Shown: in pieces, positions 21,257-32,252 of the stretch
Layout: each line of letters opens with the position of its first letter
Numbering within the stretch: position 1 is the stretch's first letter
Origin: Tolypocladium sp. Sup5 PDA-1
Taxonomy: Eukaryota; Ascomycota; Sordariomycetes; Hypocreales; Ophiocordycipitaceae
Length of the DNA stretch: 64,000 bases
Assembly (NCBI GenBank): GCA_000750105.3
Contig: JPHH03000011.1
Coordinates: 124,001-188,000 of the forward strand
Direction of reading: 5' to 3'
Notes under the pieces: generated by a model
Told to the model about the DNA's origin: nothing
The model's input: only the letters and a program-made list of their open reading frames with translations
Database searches by the model: none
Position numbers and translations under genes: made by a program

Positions 21257-21415
21257 ATGGGAAGAGACCCCAAGCAATACGTTGTTGCTGTCGTCGGTCT
21301 CTACGCCGTCTTCCAGCTCGTCACCCAAGCCTCCAACCCAGCGGCGTTTCCTAGACAGTCCACCAGCGGCGCGCCGTCGCCAACCTCGAGCTCACCATGG
21401 CGGCCCCAAAAATGA
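21257..21415 (+). CDS. 52-codon upstream ORF overlapping the CUS1 start
   Basis: ATG at 21257 opens 52 codons ending at TGA 21413-21415, past the CUS1 start codon at 21397 and in a different frame. The predicted peptide begins MGRDPKQYVVAVVGLYAVFQL, with a plausible membrane helix, then becomes Pro/Ser-rich. Its stop overlaps an in-frame CUS1 ATG (codon 6) as ATGA (21412-21415). It may act as a translational control element or encode a real small membrane protein; sequence alone cannot decide. Confidence 0.4.
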   Translation: MGRDPKQYVVAVVGLYAVFQLVTQASNPAAFPRQSTSGAPSPTSSSPWRPQK

Positions 21416-23280
21416 CCAAGAACCAGATGCGGAGGGCGAAGAAGAAGGAGCAGAAGCAGGAGCAGAAGAATGCGCAGACAAAGGTAGAACCGCGCCCCGT
21501 CGCTCGCTTCGTAGCCCCTACATGTACTACGAGTGCTGACATCTCCGAGGCTGAGAGCCAGCCACAAGAAGAACCTGCCCCGGTCGCCGACGGTGATGGA
21601 GCTGTATCGGCACCCGAGGGTAACGATCCTGCCGCTTCTGCAAACAACTCGGAGACAGCCGCCATCGCCGTGGATACACCCGCCCTCGACGACGAGTTCG
21701 CAGACAACCCAGCGTTCGCTGCCTACAAGGACATCTTCACCAAGTTTGGCGCCTCTCTGGACGAAGACCAAGTTGCCAAAGACGCAAACGCTGGCCACCA
21801 AGGAACCATCTTCTTTAGCGACGACGATGATATCCCCGACGAGGACGAAGAGGATACCGGCAAGACGAAGCTCTCCAAGAAGAAGCGCAAGCAGATGAAG
21901 ACGCTCTCCGTCGCCGAGCTCAAGGCCATGGTCAAGTACCCGGAAGTTGTCGAGTGGCATGATGTCTCGGCATCGGATCCACGACTACTGGTGCAGATCA
22001 AAGCCCAGCGCAACGTCGTACCCGTTCCCACGCATTGGTCGCTCAAGAGAGAGTACCTGTCCTCCAAGCGGGGTATCGAAAAGTCGGCCTTTCGACTTCC
22101 CGGCTTTATTGCCGACACTGGAATCTCCGAGATGAGAGATGCTGCCCTGGAGAAGGAAGCGGAGCAGAGTCTGAAGCAGAAGCAACGAGCCCGCGTGCAG
22201 CCAAAGATGGGCAGGCTCGACATTGACTACCAGAAGCTCTACGATGCCTTCTTCCGCTTCCAGACCAAGCCAGAGCTCACCCGCTATGGCGAGGTGTACT
22301 ACGAGGGCAAGGAAGCCGAAGTTGACTACCAGCACTTCCGGCCGGGAGATTTGGGTGAGGCGACCAAGGAGGCGCTCGGCATACCTCCCAGCGCTCCTCC
22401 ACCATGGTTGGTAAACCAACAGCGAGTTGGCCCTCCTCCCTCGTACCCGACCTTGAAGATCCCAGGCCTGAATGTGCCGCCTCCTCCAGGAGGAACCTGG
22501 GGATATCACCCTGGCGGCTGGGGCAAGCCCCCTGTCGACGACTTGAACCGTCCCCTGTATGGTGGCGACGTTTTCGGCCTCAATAACCAGGCCGCCGCCC
22601 AACCTCAGCAAGGAAAGCCGGAGCTGCCAGCAGGAGAGCCCATAGATCGCACTCTTTGGGGCGAACTGCAGCCTCGCGAGGAAGAGGAAGAAGAGGAGTC
22701 TGAGGAAGAGGAATCGGAGGAAGAGGACGACGAAGAGCAAGGCGAGGAAGATGTGGGAGGCGTAGAGGACATCAGCGGCCTTGAGACTCCCAGCGGTTAC
22801 GCTAGCACCGTGGCCCCCAACCAAGGTGTCGAGACATCTATTGCCGGAGAAATGGACCTGCGGAAAGACCGAGCTGCCCAGGGCACCGAGACCCCATCTG
22901 GACGCGCCGCCTATACAGTCTTGAAGGAGCAAAAGGCCCAAGGCAGCGGGGGCCTCTTCGGCGTCGGCCACCAGTACGACCTGAGCGGTGCCCAGCGCCC
23001 CGGGATGCCTGTCCTGGGCGCCGAGGACGAGAACCGCAAGCGCAAGAAGCCCGGTGACGTGGACGTGGCGCTCGACGTCGACTCGCTGAACCATCACGAC
23101 GGCATCAACAAGGACGCGCTCCGCCAGAAGTTTGAGGAGAGCAGGAAGCAGGAGGGCCCCGGCGCCAACTGGCAGCACGACGAGGACCTGGCCGACATGA
23201 TCGCCGAGGAGAGCCGCAAGCGGCAGAAGACGGAGAGGGAGCGCGTCGATCGGCGCAGGGATGGCCGGGGCAGGCACTAA
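21397..23280 (+). CDS. CUS1: Splicing factor 3b subunit 2 (CUS1/SAP145)
   Basis: Component of the SF3b complex of U2 snRNP, which clamps the branch-site duplex during spliceosome assembly. Single exon, 627 aa. The N-terminus is Lys/Arg-rich (MTKNQMRRAKKKEQKQEQK). Residues about 165-330 form the conserved SF3b2 core (DUF382 region), with VPTHWSLKREYLSSKRGIEK, FRLPGFIADTGI and KMGRLDIDYQKLYDAFF. The proline-rich PSP motif follows (LGIPPSAPPPWLVNQQRVGPPP, written across about 328-350) and then a GGTWGYHPGGWGKPP stretch. An acidic Glu run lies at about residues 428-450. The N-terminal SAP domain found in animal SF3B2 is not evident. Translation from 21397 must contend with an overlapping upstream ORF; initiation at codon 6 would lose only five residues. 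Confidence 0.93.
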   Translation: MAAPKMTKNQMRRAKKKEQKQEQKNAQTKVEPRPVARFVAPTCTTSADISEAESQPQEEPAPVADGDGAVSAPEGNDPAASANNSETAAIAVDTPALDDEFADNPAFAAYKDIFTKFGASLDEDQVAKDANAGHQGTIFFSDDDDIPDEDEEDTGKTKLSKKKRKQMKTLSVAELKAMVKYPEVVEWHDVSASDPRLLVQIKAQRNVVPVPTHWSLKREYLSSKRGIEKSAFRLPGFIADTGISEMRDAALEKEAEQSLKQKQRARVQPKMGRLDIDYQKLYDAFFRFQTKPELTRYGEVYYEGKEAEVDYQHFRPGDLGEATKEALGIPPSAPPPWLVNQQRVGPPPSYPTLKIPGLNVPPPPGGTWGYHPGGWGKPPVDDLNRPLYGGDVFGLNNQAAAQPQQGKPELPAGEPIDRTLWGELQPREEEEEEESEEEESEEEDDEEQGEEDVGGVEDISGLETPSGYASTVAPNQGVETSIAGEMDLRKDRAAQGTETPSGRAAYTVLKEQKAQGSGGLFGVGHQYDLSGAQRPGMPVLGAEDENRKRKKPGDVDVALDVDSLNHHDGINKDALRQKFEESRKQEGPGANWQHDEDLADMIAEESRKRQKTERERVDRRRDGRGRH

Positions 23281-24060
23281 TCGGAGCAGCGCTGGCATTT
23301 CACGGGGGATCTCTGGTGACACATTGCGGTTGGCATGTCTGCTGTTTTGTTTTCAACTTCATCCGGCGTCAGGGGTTTGGAGGGACGAGCTGTTGGAGTA
23401 TTGTCATGAATATAGGATCAGGCCGGCAAGGTTGATTGCCGCGAGGAAGGAGAATGGCAGTTGCTACAAAGCGCTCCAGGTAGATAGGGTAGCAAAAGCA
23501 TGCCTGTACAACACCGGAGCTGCGGCCGCCCGTGATGTCACTTTGCGACGATTCATCCCCTCTCATCAAGTGACACTCGGATTCATTTGCTCGGGTATCT
23601 CGCCATTCAGGACACCCCCAAAACTACTCCTAAAGATACAGCTAGAGCTAAGGAAGAATCAACCCAATTCGCCTAATTATGTGACCAGACTACGCCAGCA
23701 AATAGTTCCTCTACCCGGCGCCATAATGCACCACCTACCCGATGACCACACCGCCGCCCAAATACCTTTTCCCATACCCCCGTGCTTTCCGGAGATGGAT
23801 GTGAACAATCTTTTAATATGTATGCCGTCCCCACACGTAAAATCAAGATCGTCTCCGAATATCGTTGCCCGATCGTGGTCACTGGGAGATACTTATCCCC
23901 TTCCCCCAGACGACACGACATTACATTTCCCCGTGGTCATGCGTCATTTCTCACGTTTGATGCTTGGCTTGGGCCAAGTCTTGCCTCCCTTGCCTTTGGC
24001 ACGCGGCTTGGTTTGCCGTAGTCTGCCCCGTCCCATCATCAGCGACGAGGGGCCTGGCTT
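23281..24060. other. Intergenic, convergent 3' ends
   Basis: 780 bp between CUS1 and SUZ12. The plus strand happens to stay open here in the frame beginning before the CUS1 stop, but composition and absence of an ATG near the start argue against a gene (see rejected list). Confidence 0.5.
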
Positions 24061-26330
24061 CTAGCCCGGCCCCTGGGTCTTGCAGCAGGCGTTGCAGAGC
24101 CAGTTCGATAGAGTTACCGGCATGACGGCGTCCTCTTTCATACAGGTAGTATGGTACAGGCGGCGTGAACAAGTCTGGCCATGATCTGTCAGCAGCTACC
24201 CTTGGAGATGACAAGGGAGAACTATACCTTATTAGAGCAGACCAGCAGTGTCGGGCCACGAACGGGGAGTTGGCAGACAGTGCAGCCACTGGCGCTCTTG
24301 CGAATTTGAGACGACCTCGGCGACTGTTTCGTGGCTCCATCCGTCGCCCCAAAGCTTCCCGACCCGTCAGGTTGCCCGTCAGACTTCAACTTTGCCCTTG
24401 CATCGTTGATGAAGTCAAAGGCGCGTTTCATCACCGTCTCATCTAATACGTCGCGGGCAAGCAGCACACTCGAATGCTTGCCAAACTCGAGCATCCGATG
24501 TTCCTCAGCCACGAGCCATGCCGCCTTTTGCTCGACGAAATCGAGCCACGCTCGCGGGAAGTAGGCGGCCGAGGTGATGTTTTTCCGAAGTATGTGTCCA
24601 TCCCATTCCCAAATGTACTCCTTCTCGGTTGCAGTCACGTCGGAGAAATCACCTATGCTCTCTCGATGCTTTTGAATCAGCCAGGTGTCGTCCGGTATAA
24701 TCTCTGGCACCTCTTGTCCAGGTTTCAGCCGCGCCTTACTGATGGGATGGAAGAGTGGCTGGGGGGTATCAGGTACCAACACCTTGTGCGTATCCGGCTT
24801 GTGTGTACGCCGCGCCGCGGGTTTGAACCCCTTGGGAAGCGGTGATCCCGACTGAAGCCGGTCCAAATGAGCTTTGGCCGACGGGGATTTGAAAGATTCT
24901 TCGATGTCATGGCCAAGGCGTGAGGCGACCAACGTCTGGTCACCGTTGGTAAAAGTGCTGAGATTGAACGGCTTGACCTGTCGCCCGAGCTTGGGAATCT
25001 TGCTCGGAGACGTCAACGCTTCACGAAGAGCTGAAACACGAAACTGCGGTCCTTGACTCGTCGTTTCGAGGACGTACTCGTACGTAGGATGGGCTGTATG
25101 TAGATGAAGCTGCAGCTGTGGCATTGACTCGTGATAGGCGCCGCAGCTTACACAGCGGTAACAGTCCAGACAGACAGGTTGATCTGATGGTAAGAGGTAC
25201 TGGACTCGGCCCTCATTTGCGGCGGAACTGGCGCTCCTCCCCCGCTTCTTTCGTTCTCTGCCCTGGGCCTGGTCACTCAAGACTTTCAAATTGTAGACTT
25301 TCGCCGTCTCTCGCGTCCTCAGTGATCGAGATGGAGTTTGGTCGCCGGCAAACTCGTCCTCGAGGTCATGCGACGTTTCTCCGTTGGCATGGCCATTGAT
25401 GCCGTTTGTGGCACCATCTGAAGGGTGCTCAAAATTGGCATCGGCGTATGGATCAACATCAGGGTCGCGAGCATTGATGCAAGGCTTGGAATTTTTGTCC
25501 AAGAGCCTGACGGCTCTGAAGCCAGACGCCCATCGGAGGTCGACATCCATGACATAGTTTGTTTGGTAGGTCGACTGATCTGAGGGATAAGTAGGCGACA
25601 GATTGAGTGGATGCTTCAGCCTGCCAACGACTTTGTCGAATCGGCTGGACATGACCCAGTGCTGGCTTGAGCCCCACGGCGGATGAATTGATGCAGTGGA
25701 AATACCAAAGTCGTGAGAGTCGAGTGGCGGCCAGCGAACTCCGTTGGCGGCTTCCAGCTCGACGAGGAGCTGGTAAGAATCGGAAGCATCAAAGCGGCCG
25801 TCATCTGGCCGGTTGATGAGAATGCTCTCATGGGGAACAAAGAACGGTTGGGGCATGTCGACGCGGGCGAGACGATGAGGGCCAACGGGATTCTTGTACG
25901 TGATCAGGTCACAGATCTGGCTCTGGCAGTGCAGGACCTTCGGCAAGCCGCAGCTGACGTCCAAGATGGTGATTCTGCAGCGGGCCTTGGTGGCAAGGAC
26001 GTCGCGGGGGGCGGTGGTGACCTGAGGAGGCTTGATCTTCTTGGAGTCCTTGTGCAGGATCTTGAGCACCTCGATACTCAGCATCGAGCCAGACTCGGAC
26101 GCGCGGGGCGAGGCGATGAGTTGATCCATGTCGAATGAGTCGGGCGATGAGAGGCGGCGACGCTTGGCTGGCCTCAGGCCGTCACCGCCGTCGCCGGCAT
26201 GGGACCCTTTGTGCATTGGCGACGATATGATGTTGCCCATGACGGAGGATTCCTGCAGAGCCTTGACTCCCTTGAGCCAGCTGCGATGAAGATAGGGGGC
26301 TGTCCGCTGGTAGGGACTTTGTACTGTCAT
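24061..26330 (-). CDS. SUZ12: Polycomb protein SUZ12 (VEFS-box), with C-terminal PHD-like finger
   Basis: Predicted core subunit of fungal PRC2, which methylates histone H3 Lys27. Exon 1 is 24228-26330 and exon 2 is 24061-24174, separated by a 53-nt intron (gtatag...gccag); 738 aa. A Cys/His finger lies at about residues 385-420 (CVSCGAYHESMPQLQLHLHTAH). The VEFS-box spans about 555-655 (EKEYIWEWDGHI, RAWLDFVEQKAAW, VMKRAFDFINDAR). At the C-terminus a PHD-like pattern crosses the intron: CTVC, then CSNK|TC, YHTTC and LCNACC. I chose this acceptor because only it restores the metal-ligand spacing. The first true ATG is 26330; a longer open frame upstream begins with GTG. The N-terminal neighbour diverges 1.3 kb away. 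Confidence 0.88.
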
Positions 26331-27671
26331 GGCGGAAGGGATCAAGGCATGGGACGGCAGAGCCGGAGATGATGCAGCAGGAGCTCGCACGGCTGGCGTG
26401 GCGAGACGGGCGTCTTTGGCTCAGGATTATGAGCACCTGCACCTCATTGTCGATGTCGGCTAGCTGAGGTTGCGCGATGTGACGACGATGTTCAAACGCG
26501 TTCGTAGGTGGTCGCTGGATGAGCGCAACAGTTCTTCGTGGCGTTGGATTGGAATTGGCAGTGCCCCGTGCGGCCAGATGTGAGCTGGAATAAAGGCGAC
26601 GTCGGTGTAAACAGAGCCACACAGAGGCAATCGAGACGGGACAACCTCTGGCGTGCGTGCAAATACAGCGCGAACAATCAAACAATGAGTTCAAACGGGA
26701 CGCGTGAGGTGAGGGTGCGAAGAAGCAGGGGACGTCTTCGGGGTACGTATTATCGCGACGCCCAAAGCAGTCTAGCGCGCTGGGCAGCCTGGCAAGCCTG
26801 GGCCTGGGCAGGAGCCTGCCAAACGCTTGCCTCCACAGCGGGTAGTTGCACAGGCAAGCAGGGAGGGACGGCAGTTGTGGAGGGAGCGACCTTGGCTGGG
26901 AACAATGGGTGAATTGTTGCAGGCAAGAGCCCATTCCTTGGCTGCTCCAACTCAGGCTGGCGCTGCTGGCCGTCGCTGACAGGCTCCATTCTCATACAAG
27001 CATAAGGCGCGAAGTATGAAGTGCACGCATAAAGCTTCTTTGATCAACCAAGCAATGCCGGATGTAGTCCGTATCCAGCTGCATTACAGCATCCATATGG
27101 GAAACGGTCCCTAGGCTGGCCCGTGCAGCATCTCAGCAAAGAAAGGCAACTCTCTCCTTGCTCCAACGTGTAACAAGCACGGGGTATTGATAATTCAATG
27201 CTCCAATGTTTGGGGGCTCACGTGCCAAGCTCCAGACTGATGCGCGGACACATCCATGAATCGGGCGTCGATTGCCGCATACACCCATTAGCTGCATACG
27301 CACCCCCCGTCATCCACAGCTGCAGGCCACCGCCGCTGTGGCGCTACTGACGCAAGGCTAAACATGAGGCAACTGCCCACAGCCAGAACTCACAACCCCA
27401 CGACCGACGTGCCATGCCCACGACTTCTTCCCTCAACGCCTTTTCCTTGTGTGTGGCACATTTCGAACTTCGTCCCTGGCAAAACCGTCCGTTCCCGCAC
27501 TTCTCGTTGCAAAAAATCAGCTGTGCAAAGCGCCGATGGCGAGCCCATGACGCTACATGCGCTCCAGCCTTGCACCTTGGCAAACACAGATCGGTCGCTG
27601 CCGGTCTGACGAGAGCGGCGCATTGTCGCCCACCGTCTTGAAGTAGACGAACCGAAGCCCTCGCTTCGGAG
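26331..27671. other. Divergent intergenic region SUZ12 / F-box-LRR gene
   Basis: 1.34 kb between two divergent genes. Open frames occur on both strands but none has supportable splice structure or a recognisable product. Presumably both promoters and 5' UTRs. Confidence 0.5.
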
Positions 27672-29876
27672 ATGGCTATAACCCGCAATGCCGGGCGGCC
27701 ACCCAGCCCTCAGAACGCCAGCGCCCGTCGTCGTAACCCTAGTCGCACTTCTCGCGTTCCCGGTTCTCGCACTCGAGCCTCGAAACGACGGTTCTACGAT
27801 GAAGCGACCGATTCTGATGGCGGCTCGCAATCCACCGACTCTTTCTCCTCATCCGATACGGATGGCGGCCCTGGGTCCGATGGCGGAGGCGTAGACTCTA
27901 CCGTGTCGCGAAACGGCCACACTCCTCCTCGCCGAGCATCCAACCAGCGCCGCTCACCCCGACGAAGTGTTCGACGAGGCATCGGCCGAAATTCGACGAC
28001 CAAGAATTCGCGGACAAAATCCGCACACGGGACACCAATGCGTCAGCCAGCTGGCGCCAAGGATCGAAGAAGCAAGCGGGCATCGCGCGCCAAAAGGCGC
28101 AAACTGTCGCCGCAAGCAGACGAGCAACCAACAGGCGTCATTCCAGACTGGACAGATCCCCGAGTGTCCTTTGACTGCTGGACGGATATTTTCCTCTACG
28201 CCGCGCGCCTCGGCACGACAGATGACCTTTCGACCGGCTGGCTCGCACACGCTGCTACGACATGTCGCGCCTTCGCCGAGCCGGCGCTCACAGCCCTTTA
28301 CCGCTGCCCGCCGGTCAGGACTTCCATCAAAGCAAAGCGCCTTGCCTCGCTGCTCGTTCGTCGGCCCGAGGATAACTTTTGCAACTACCGAGCCAAGATC
28401 GAGGCCCTGCAGCTCAACACACATTTTGTTGCTCATGGGGCCTTGCACGCTCTGATATATACCCTCAGCCGCTTGAAAGAGCTGATCATCTATACTCCGA
28501 TGGATCAGCCGCCCTATAGAGACCTAGACAAGAATGTCCGATGGCACTATTGCCGAGAAATCTTCAGTGCTCTAGAGCCTGCTGGGCCTGAGAAGCCATT
28601 CCCAACACTTCTCAGGAGCTGGGAATGGAGTGGAAGGTTCATTGGCGGATGCGTTCCCACCATTGAAAGCATGGCCCTCGTCCACCAGACGCCGCCATTC
28701 TCGCAGCTCACCAGGCTGAGCCTCACCAATTTCCAAGTCCCGTCGTTGAGCAACTTGCTTCAACAACCAAACACCGAGGAAGGAGAGCTGCAAGCTTATC
28801 ATGAGGATGGTGTTGTGATTGAGGCTACCGCAAAAGCCATATCGCATCTGACGAAGCTCAATCACCTCGTCTTTGAATCGTCAACCGTGATGAATGACCG
28901 CCTGCTTCCCCTCCTGCCCAAGAATCTCGTCCACCTGGAGTTGATCAACTGCTGGGAAGTCAAATCCGAGGATCTCGCCAAATTCCTTCGTACCCATGGC
29001 AGAAATCTGCGCACTCTTACCTTGCTGCACAACCAATCGTTGGACCTGGGGTTTCTGACAAATTTGTCAGAGAGTTGCCCCAATCTTCGAGAGTTGCACA
29101 TGAACCTGATGTATTACCGCCATCATGACTTCTTCAACGACGCAGACCCCATGTACGAGCAGGCGCTCCTCCCGAGCCAGGTTCCAAAATGGCCGTCGAG
29201 CCTTCGTGTGATCAACATCGAAAACATTCGAAACTGGTCTGTTGAAGCCGCGGAGATGTGTTTCCAGTCCCTCATCGACAGTGCTGGGAACTTGACCAAT
29301 CTTCGACACCTCAGCATCAAGGCGATGCTTGATATCCCGTGGCAATCCCGTGCGACCATGCGCCGCGAGTGGCGCGAAAAGATGGAGAAGGTGTTCCTCC
29401 GTCCCTTCAACGCCCCGAAAGCCTGTGCAACGCTCCGTCCACCGCCAATGGAAGAGGAGGGTCCCGTGACGCGGGAGGACGAGAGCCATGGGCCGTCCAC
29501 GCCACCTTCTCGCCGAAGCGGCAGACTCGCCGCCCACAGCCAGGATTCCGACTCTCCCGTTTCTAGGGCAAAGTCCCTCCGCCGCCACCGCGGCAAGTCG
29601 CTGTACAGGGAGCCCGACACGGATGAAGATGTGATGGAGACCTCCGAGTCCGACGACGAGAGCGACCTTGCCGATGGCGACGAGCCCCAGCACTCGGGCG
29701 AACGAGGCGGGCTTACCATCCAGGGGCTGTGCACCACCATCAGCATCCAGGTCGACAACCAAAAGGTGCGGGAGCAGCAGTTTGGCATGGAAGACTTCCT
29801 CGACGTCGACGAAGACGAGTCGGAGGAGGAGTGGGACGGCGATCGCGACGAGGACGACGCCGTTGTGATTTTCTAA
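27672..29876 (+). CDS. F-box-like, leucine-rich repeat protein
   Basis: Intronless, 734 aa. The first 155 residues are basic, Ser/Arg/Thr-rich and probably disordered, with possible nuclear localisation patches (KRASRAKRRK). An F-box-like segment follows (WTDIFLYAARLG...HAATTCRAFAEPALTALYRCPP), the form common in fungal F-box/LRR proteins. Residues about 220-570 hold irregular leucine-rich repeats (LNHLVFESS, LVHLELINCWEV, LRTLTLLHNQSLDLGFL, LRELHMNLMY). The C-terminal 160 residues are acidic and Ser-rich, ending in a Glu/Asp-dense stretch (DVDEDESEEEWDGDRDEDD). A substrate-receptor role in an SCF ubiquitin ligase is the family expectation; the target is unknown. The acidic tail plus basic head would suit a chromatin or nucleolar protein, which is inference. 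Confidence 0.8.
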   Translation: MAITRNAGRPPSPQNASARRRNPSRTSRVPGSRTRASKRRFYDEATDSDGGSQSTDSFSSSDTDGGPGSDGGGVDSTVSRNGHTPPRRASNQRRSPRRSVRRGIGRNSTTKNSRTKSAHGTPMRQPAGAKDRRSKRASRAKRRKLSPQADEQPTGVIPDWTDPRVSFDCWTDIFLYAARLGTTDDLSTGWLAHAATTCRAFAEPALTALYRCPPVRTSIKAKRLASLLVRRPEDNFCNYRAKIEALQLNTHFVAHGALHALIYTLSRLKELIIYTPMDQPPYRDLDKNVRWHYCREIFSALEPAGPEKPFPTLLRSWEWSGRFIGGCVPTIESMALVHQTPPFSQLTRLSLTNFQVPSLSNLLQQPNTEEGELQAYHEDGVVIEATAKAISHLTKLNHLVFESSTVMNDRLLPLLPKNLVHLELINCWEVKSEDLAKFLRTHGRNLRTLTLLHNQSLDLGFLTNLSESCPNLRELHMNLMYYRHHDFFNDADPMYEQALLPSQVPKWPSSLRVINIENIRNWSVEAAEMCFQSLIDSAGNLTNLRHLSIKAMLDIPWQSRATMRREWREKMEKVFLRPFNAPKACATLRPPPMEEEGPVTREDESHGPSTPPSRRSGRLAAHSQDSDSPVSRAKSLRRHRGKSLYREPDTDEDVMETSESDDESDLADGDEPQHSGERGGLTIQGLCTTISIQVDNQKVREQQFGMEDFLDVDEDESEEEWDGDRDEDDAVVIF

Positions 29877-30619
29877 TGAGCCGGCAGCCTGTCGCCACAA
29901 CGAGGCTGAGGTACAGTCTCTGCACTATCAGCACCTCCCGCGTGGCCAGCACCGCTCTCTGTTTTCTTTCTTTCTCATTACTGTATTGCTGGAGGCTACT
30001 TTTTGCTTGAGCCTACGCTTCCCCCACTAATGTATCATGAGCACAATGGCTTTGGCTTTTTCAAAAAAAACGGTCGGCGCACACGAGAGATACCCCAACG
30101 GTTTCGGTCAAGGGTCGGCAGGGGTAAAAACAAAAAAGGGCAAACTAGGTACCTACAAGGGAGTGTAAGGAGTGTACCAGCGTTGTGTATGTCCGTGAGG
30201 CACGGGAAACGGAACGGATAATGGGGGACTGGCTCTGCAGTAACGAATCGGACATTGAGGGCTTTACATGCATACAGTTCCGAGTCATTGGGAGTAAAGG
30301 TGATGATGCCGTGACGCCTTCATGTGAGCGACAAGGCCCAGTCACCTTGCAATATCTACGACTTTGGGCTTCTCAGCTCGTCAAGACTCGTGTCGATTCA
30401 TTACGCCAAACCTGTGAAGAGGGGATATCTCCCACCACAAAGCCAACGCCTGCCTGCCTTTAATCCCAGTTGATACAGTACCATACATGCCGAATACGCC
30501 TGTCCCTGTCCGATTTGCCGTTGAATTTACCCACCGCGTCCTCTTACTCCAAGCTCCGTTAGAGATCTGCCCGGCCTTATCAACAGCCCTGTACGACGGT
30601 GGCTGCGTCCGGCGTCTCA
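29877..30619. other. Intergenic, convergent 3' ends
   Basis: 743 bp between the F-box/LRR and RS-rich genes, with A-runs near 30062 and 30126. 3' UTR territory; no supported gene. Confidence 0.5.
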
Positions 30620-32252
30620 CTAGAATGCCGCACCACCCATGCCCTCGCCAGCCAAGTTCTTCATGCTCTTCTCACTCAAATCACTGCGCAGCTCCCACGC
30701 TCGAGAATCTCGCTCCAGCTTGTCCCACATGTAGAGGCTCTTGCGGACCTTCTCCTGCTTCGCTCGTAGGTCATCTCGTAGCTTGTCCTCTTCGTCACGC
30801 AGCTTTCGGTAATGAGGCTCAAGCTCTCGCGTCACTCCTAGAACGAGCGGTATCGCAGAAGGCTCAAGCTTTCCGCCTGGGACGATCGGTGGCATCGTGG
30901 CAAGCAGGCTCTGAGCGAGGGTCTGTCGCTGGCCAGATGGGCCCGTTGGCGGATTGAAAGGGCGTGCCTGAGTAGGTGTAGATGAGTATGGTGCATTTGT
31001 GGGTGCTCCCCGAGGCCCGGTTGGAATAGGCGAAGGGCCAACTGGGGTAGACGACGACTGGGACAGCCCCGACATCTGCCTTGCTGGTGTCTGGCTCCAA
31101 CCACCTCGTCCAGGACGCGACGCGTATGCGCCTCTCGCTGGGGGAACATAGCCACGCGGCCCAGAGGGGGGGTTTGTCGGGCTGGTTACGTCCGACCGAT
31201 GCGACCCGGCAGCAGGAGTCTGGGGGAGCCTTGCTGCCGAAGGAGCTGGAGAAGTGACTGACGTGTTCACGTTGCGGTTGGACGCAGGACCAGTAGGAGG
31301 TGCTCTCAGAGCTGCCGGGCCGCGTGGCGGGGACTTGGTTGAGGTGGTTGTGGAGTCGTGATACCCAGCGATAGATGCAGACGCTGACGTCGCCGCAGGA
31401 TAAGGAGATTCTTCACGAGACGGCAGGGGAGAACGGACTCTGGTTGAGTTCGGGCGAGGGGACGCTCTTTCGGACGCTGGCCGAGAAGGCATCGCCGACG
31501 AGATCCCAGACTCTCGGGGAGGAGACGCTCGTCTGAACGATTGATATCTGTCCTCTCGTCGGCTGGGGGATCGAGATCTCGGCCGGTAGGTGTCATCTCG
31601 CGAACCGATGGGCGTGGATTTTCCCGGAGGGCTTCTCTCGCGTCGGTCCCGGCCGGGTGGCGAGCGTGATCGTCTTCTGCATGGGGTGTTGGTGATACGT
31701 CAAGCATCAGAGCGTCGGGCTAGCTCACCTGTCATCACGCCTCTCAAAGTCACGCTCCCTGTCACGAACGCGGTCGCGACCCCAGTCACGATCACGGTCG
31801 CGGGCTTGGTCCCTGTCGTTGTTCCAATCACGGCGAGGTGATCTAGGTCGGTCGAATCTGCCGCCACGGATCGGCGATCCGCGTCGAGACAAGCTGCGTC
31901 GAGGTGGCGATCTTCTCATGGGCGAGCGAGTCCGTTCTCGTCTGCGAGGGCTCTCGCGGTCTCTCGAGCGCTCGCGTCGATAGCGATCACCGCGATCACC
32001 GCCGCTTCTGGATCGTCGGCGTGCTGGATATCTCCCCGGAACATAGCTGTCAGAAGCAGAAATGATGGGGCTGCGAGGGCGAGGGCTCCTGGGTCGGGGG
32101 CTTCGAGACCGTTCTCTGCCCACAGGGCTCCTCGCCCTTCTCGGTGATCGATCTCCGCCTCGAGGCGTGGGTCGCCAGGACTCTCCTGCACCGTACCTGA
32201 TGATCTCGCCATCGTCATATCTATGCATGAACGTTAGGTCTCGTTGTTGCAT
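30620..32252 (-). CDS. Arg/Ser-rich nuclear protein
   Basis: Exon 1 (31729..32252) and exon 2 (30620..31676) join across a 52-nt intron (gtgagc...gcag) to give 526 aa. The N-terminal half is a dense RS/RD/RP-type domain (ERSRSPRPRSPRPRSP, RDRDRDWGRDRVRDRERD), as in splicing co-factors of the SR-related type. Residues 200-400 are Pro/Ser/Thr-rich and low-complexity. The last 90 residues look folded and helical: LGVTRELEPHYRKLRDEEDKL and EKVRKSLYMWDKLERDSRAW, suggesting a short coiled coil. No RNA-recognition motif or PWI domain is visible. I do not recognise a specific orthologue; a role in pre-mRNA processing is inferred from composition. Alternative start at Met9 (32228) is possible. Confidence 0.75.

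Noticed and set aside
23261..24064. 267-codon open frame on the plus strand between CUS1 and SUZ12
   Set aside because: It begins inside the CUS1 C-terminus in another frame, has no recognisable domain, and lies where two convergent genes need 3' UTRs. It also overlaps the SUZ12 terminal exon.
24228..26390. SUZ12 start at 26390
   Set aside because: The codon there is GTG. The first ATG in frame is 26330, in a good context (CCGCCATGA).
26182..26934. 250-codon minus-strand frame upstream of SUZ12
   Set aside because: It overlaps the SUZ12 5' part in another frame, has no family resemblance, and gives no splice solution joining it to SUZ12.
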